From: Chloroflexi bacterium 44-23
GTDB taxonomy: Bacteria > Chloroflexota > Anaerolineae > Anaerolineales > Anaerolineaceae
DNA length: 64,000 nt
Direction of reading: 5' to 3'
NCBI GenBank assembly: GCA_001899005.1
Contig: MKUW01000027.1
Coordinates: 124,001-188,000, forward strand
This document shows positions 63,201-64,000 of the stretch, piece after piece (the first letter of the stretch is position 1; every line of letters begins with the position of its first letter). The notes under the pieces were generated by a model, which did not search any database, was not told the origin of the DNA, and saw only the letters and a program-made list of their open reading frames with translations. Position numbers and translations under genes: made by a program.

Positions 63201-64000
63201 ATGAAAAATCTGACCATTGGGAAATATTACGGGTTACAACATCTCTCCACCAAGCGCGGTACCATTACGTGCCTGGCTCTCGATCATCGCCAGAATTTAC
63301 GCAAGGCCAATCCGCTTTTTATGGAGGATGGCGAACTATCTCGTTTTAAGTTGGATGTGATTGCAGCTCTTGCCTCCAAGGCTACAGCTGTCTTGCTCGA
63401 TCCGGAAGTTTCCGCCGCCCATGCGATTGCTGTCAATGCCATTCCCAATCATGTTGGTTTGGTAGTCGCGGTTGAATCAACCGGCTATGGCGGTGAAGCC
63501 ACAGCTCGCAAAGCACAAATTATCCCAGGTTGGAGCGTGGAAAAAGCGAAACGAATGGGGGCAGCGGCGCTGAAACTGCTGGTCTACTATCACCCCGATT
63601 CACCTACGGCTGGTGAGATTGAAGCATTTACACACGATATTGGCGAGCAATGCAAGCAATATGACCTCGCGCTTATGCTCGAGCCACTCTCTTATTCCTT
63701 GGACGAAACCAGAAAACTTACTTCGTCTGAGAAAAGATACGTGGTAGTTGAGACAGCCAGACGATTGACCCCGCTGGGAGTTGATGTACTCAAGGCTGAG
63801 TTCCCGCTCGAGAATGGCGAAAAAGATGAGATCCTGTGGCAGCAAGCCTGCCAGGATGTGTCAGCGGCTTCTGAGGTACCCTGGATTCTTTTATCAGCAG
63901 CGGTCGATTACGAGACCTTTATCCGCCAGGTGACCGTAGCTTGTAATGCAGGCGCCAGTGGCATCGCTGTTGGCCGTGCTGTCTGGAAAGAAGCGGTCAC
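63201..64000 (+). CDS. lacD: LacD-type class I tagatose-1,6-bisphosphate aldolase (cut by window end)
   Basis: The first 266 residues are visible; the gene continues past the window. ATG at 63201 follows AAAGGAA. Motifs of the LacD/YihT class I aldolase family: CLALDHRQNLRKANP (near 30), VLLDPEVSAAHAI, LLVYYHPDSPTAGE, LMLEPLSYSLDETR (near 156) and GVDVLKAEFPLENGEK (near 197), where the Lys should form the Schiff base. LacD splits tagatose-1,6-bisphosphate to dihydroxyacetone phosphate and glyceraldehyde-3-phosphate. YihT-like members act on sulfofructose-1-phosphate, an alternative. The needed kinase should lie downstream. Confidence 0.85.
   Translation, partial: MKNLTIGKYYGLQHLSTKRGTITCLALDHRQNLRKANPLFMEDGELSRFKLDVIAALASKATAVLLDPEVSAAHAIAVNAIPNHVGLVVAVESTGYGGEATARKAQIIPGWSVEKAKRMGAAALKLLVYYHPDSPTAGEIEAFTHDIGEQCKQYDLALMLEPLSYSLDETRKLTSSEKRYVVVETARRLTPLGVDVLKAEFPLENGEKDEILWQQACQDVSAASEVPWILLSAAVDYETFIRQVTVACNAGASGIAVGRAVWKEAV

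Noticed and set aside
54106..64000. Sulfoquinovose catabolism as the role of the DeoR operon, because YihT is related to LacD
   Set aside because: No YihQ-type GH31, YihS isomerase or sulfolactaldehyde reductase is visible, whereas GH114 and the AgaS-like protein point to galactosamine. Downstream genes could still change this.
1..64000. tRNA, rRNA and other RNA genes
   Set aside because: None could be recognised by eye on either strand; a covariance-model search would be decisive.

Overview
The window looks like a piece of a Chloroflexota genome, most likely an Anaerolineae-type anaerobe. This is an inference from protein flavour: secreted proteins carrying an IYLPLI segment after the signal peptide, an actinobacterial-type xylose isomerase, many GT-C and GT4 glycosyltransferases, and long repeat-rich intergenic regions. 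No rRNA, tRNA or other taxonomic marker was seen. About 45 protein genes are supported.

Left part (0.2-31.4 kb), mostly minus strand. It holds a GT4 glycosyltransferase with a DedA membrane protein; a three-gene potassium operon (KimA-type importer plus two TrkA/RCK proteins) behind a strong promoter; a heterodimeric ABC exporter pair; an MprF-like DUF2156 enzyme and Tex; a NimA-like flavoprotein and a CAP-domain secreted protein; a MarR-controlled second heterodimeric ABC exporter; a cysteine-rich secreted protein; a V4R-domain protein; two GT-C-like membrane proteins; a YqhD-type alcohol dehydrogenase; a GT2; and a GAF-GAF-GGDEF diguanylate cyclase.

Centre (31.4-40.8 kb) is plasmid-like. 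A 2.5-kb stretch without genes carries an iteron-like array (seven degenerate copies, about 25-bp period) next to an exact AT-rich 12-bp tandem duplication. Then come ParA plus a small basic, probably ribbon-helix-helix protein, a 1.3-kb spacer with GTAACC-N2-GGTTAC palindromes, ParA plus ParB, and, divergently, an ExeA-like ATPase, a small basic protein and an initiator-like protein with only the DnaA N-terminal domain. Gene direction switches here: about 21 of 25 genes to the left are on minus and 20 of 22 to the right are on plus. That fits a replication origin (of a chromosome, chromid or integrated plasmid), but this is untested. Degenerate composite repeats lie on both sides of the module in inverted orientation.

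Right part (40.8-64 kb), mostly plus. It holds a Lon-substrate-domain protein, a GT-C/GT2/GT4 set, a xylose operon (ROK repressor, xylose isomerase, xylulokinase) behind a promoter with a XylR-like operator, a DinB protein and an ABC-F ATPase. From 54.1 kb to the window end is a DeoR-regulated catabolic operon: amidohydrolase, SIS-domain sugar-phosphate isomerase or deaminase, sugar ABC transporter (binding protein and two permeases), GNAT acetyltransferase, GH4 glycosidase, GH114 lipoprotein and a LacD-type tagatose-bisphosphate aldolase cut by the window edge. The GH114, SIS and LacD genes together suggest use of an alpha-galactosamine-containing polysaccharide: cleavage outside the cell, ABC import, GH4 hydrolysis inside, then conversion through tagatose phosphates. 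This is the most interesting metabolic system in the window.
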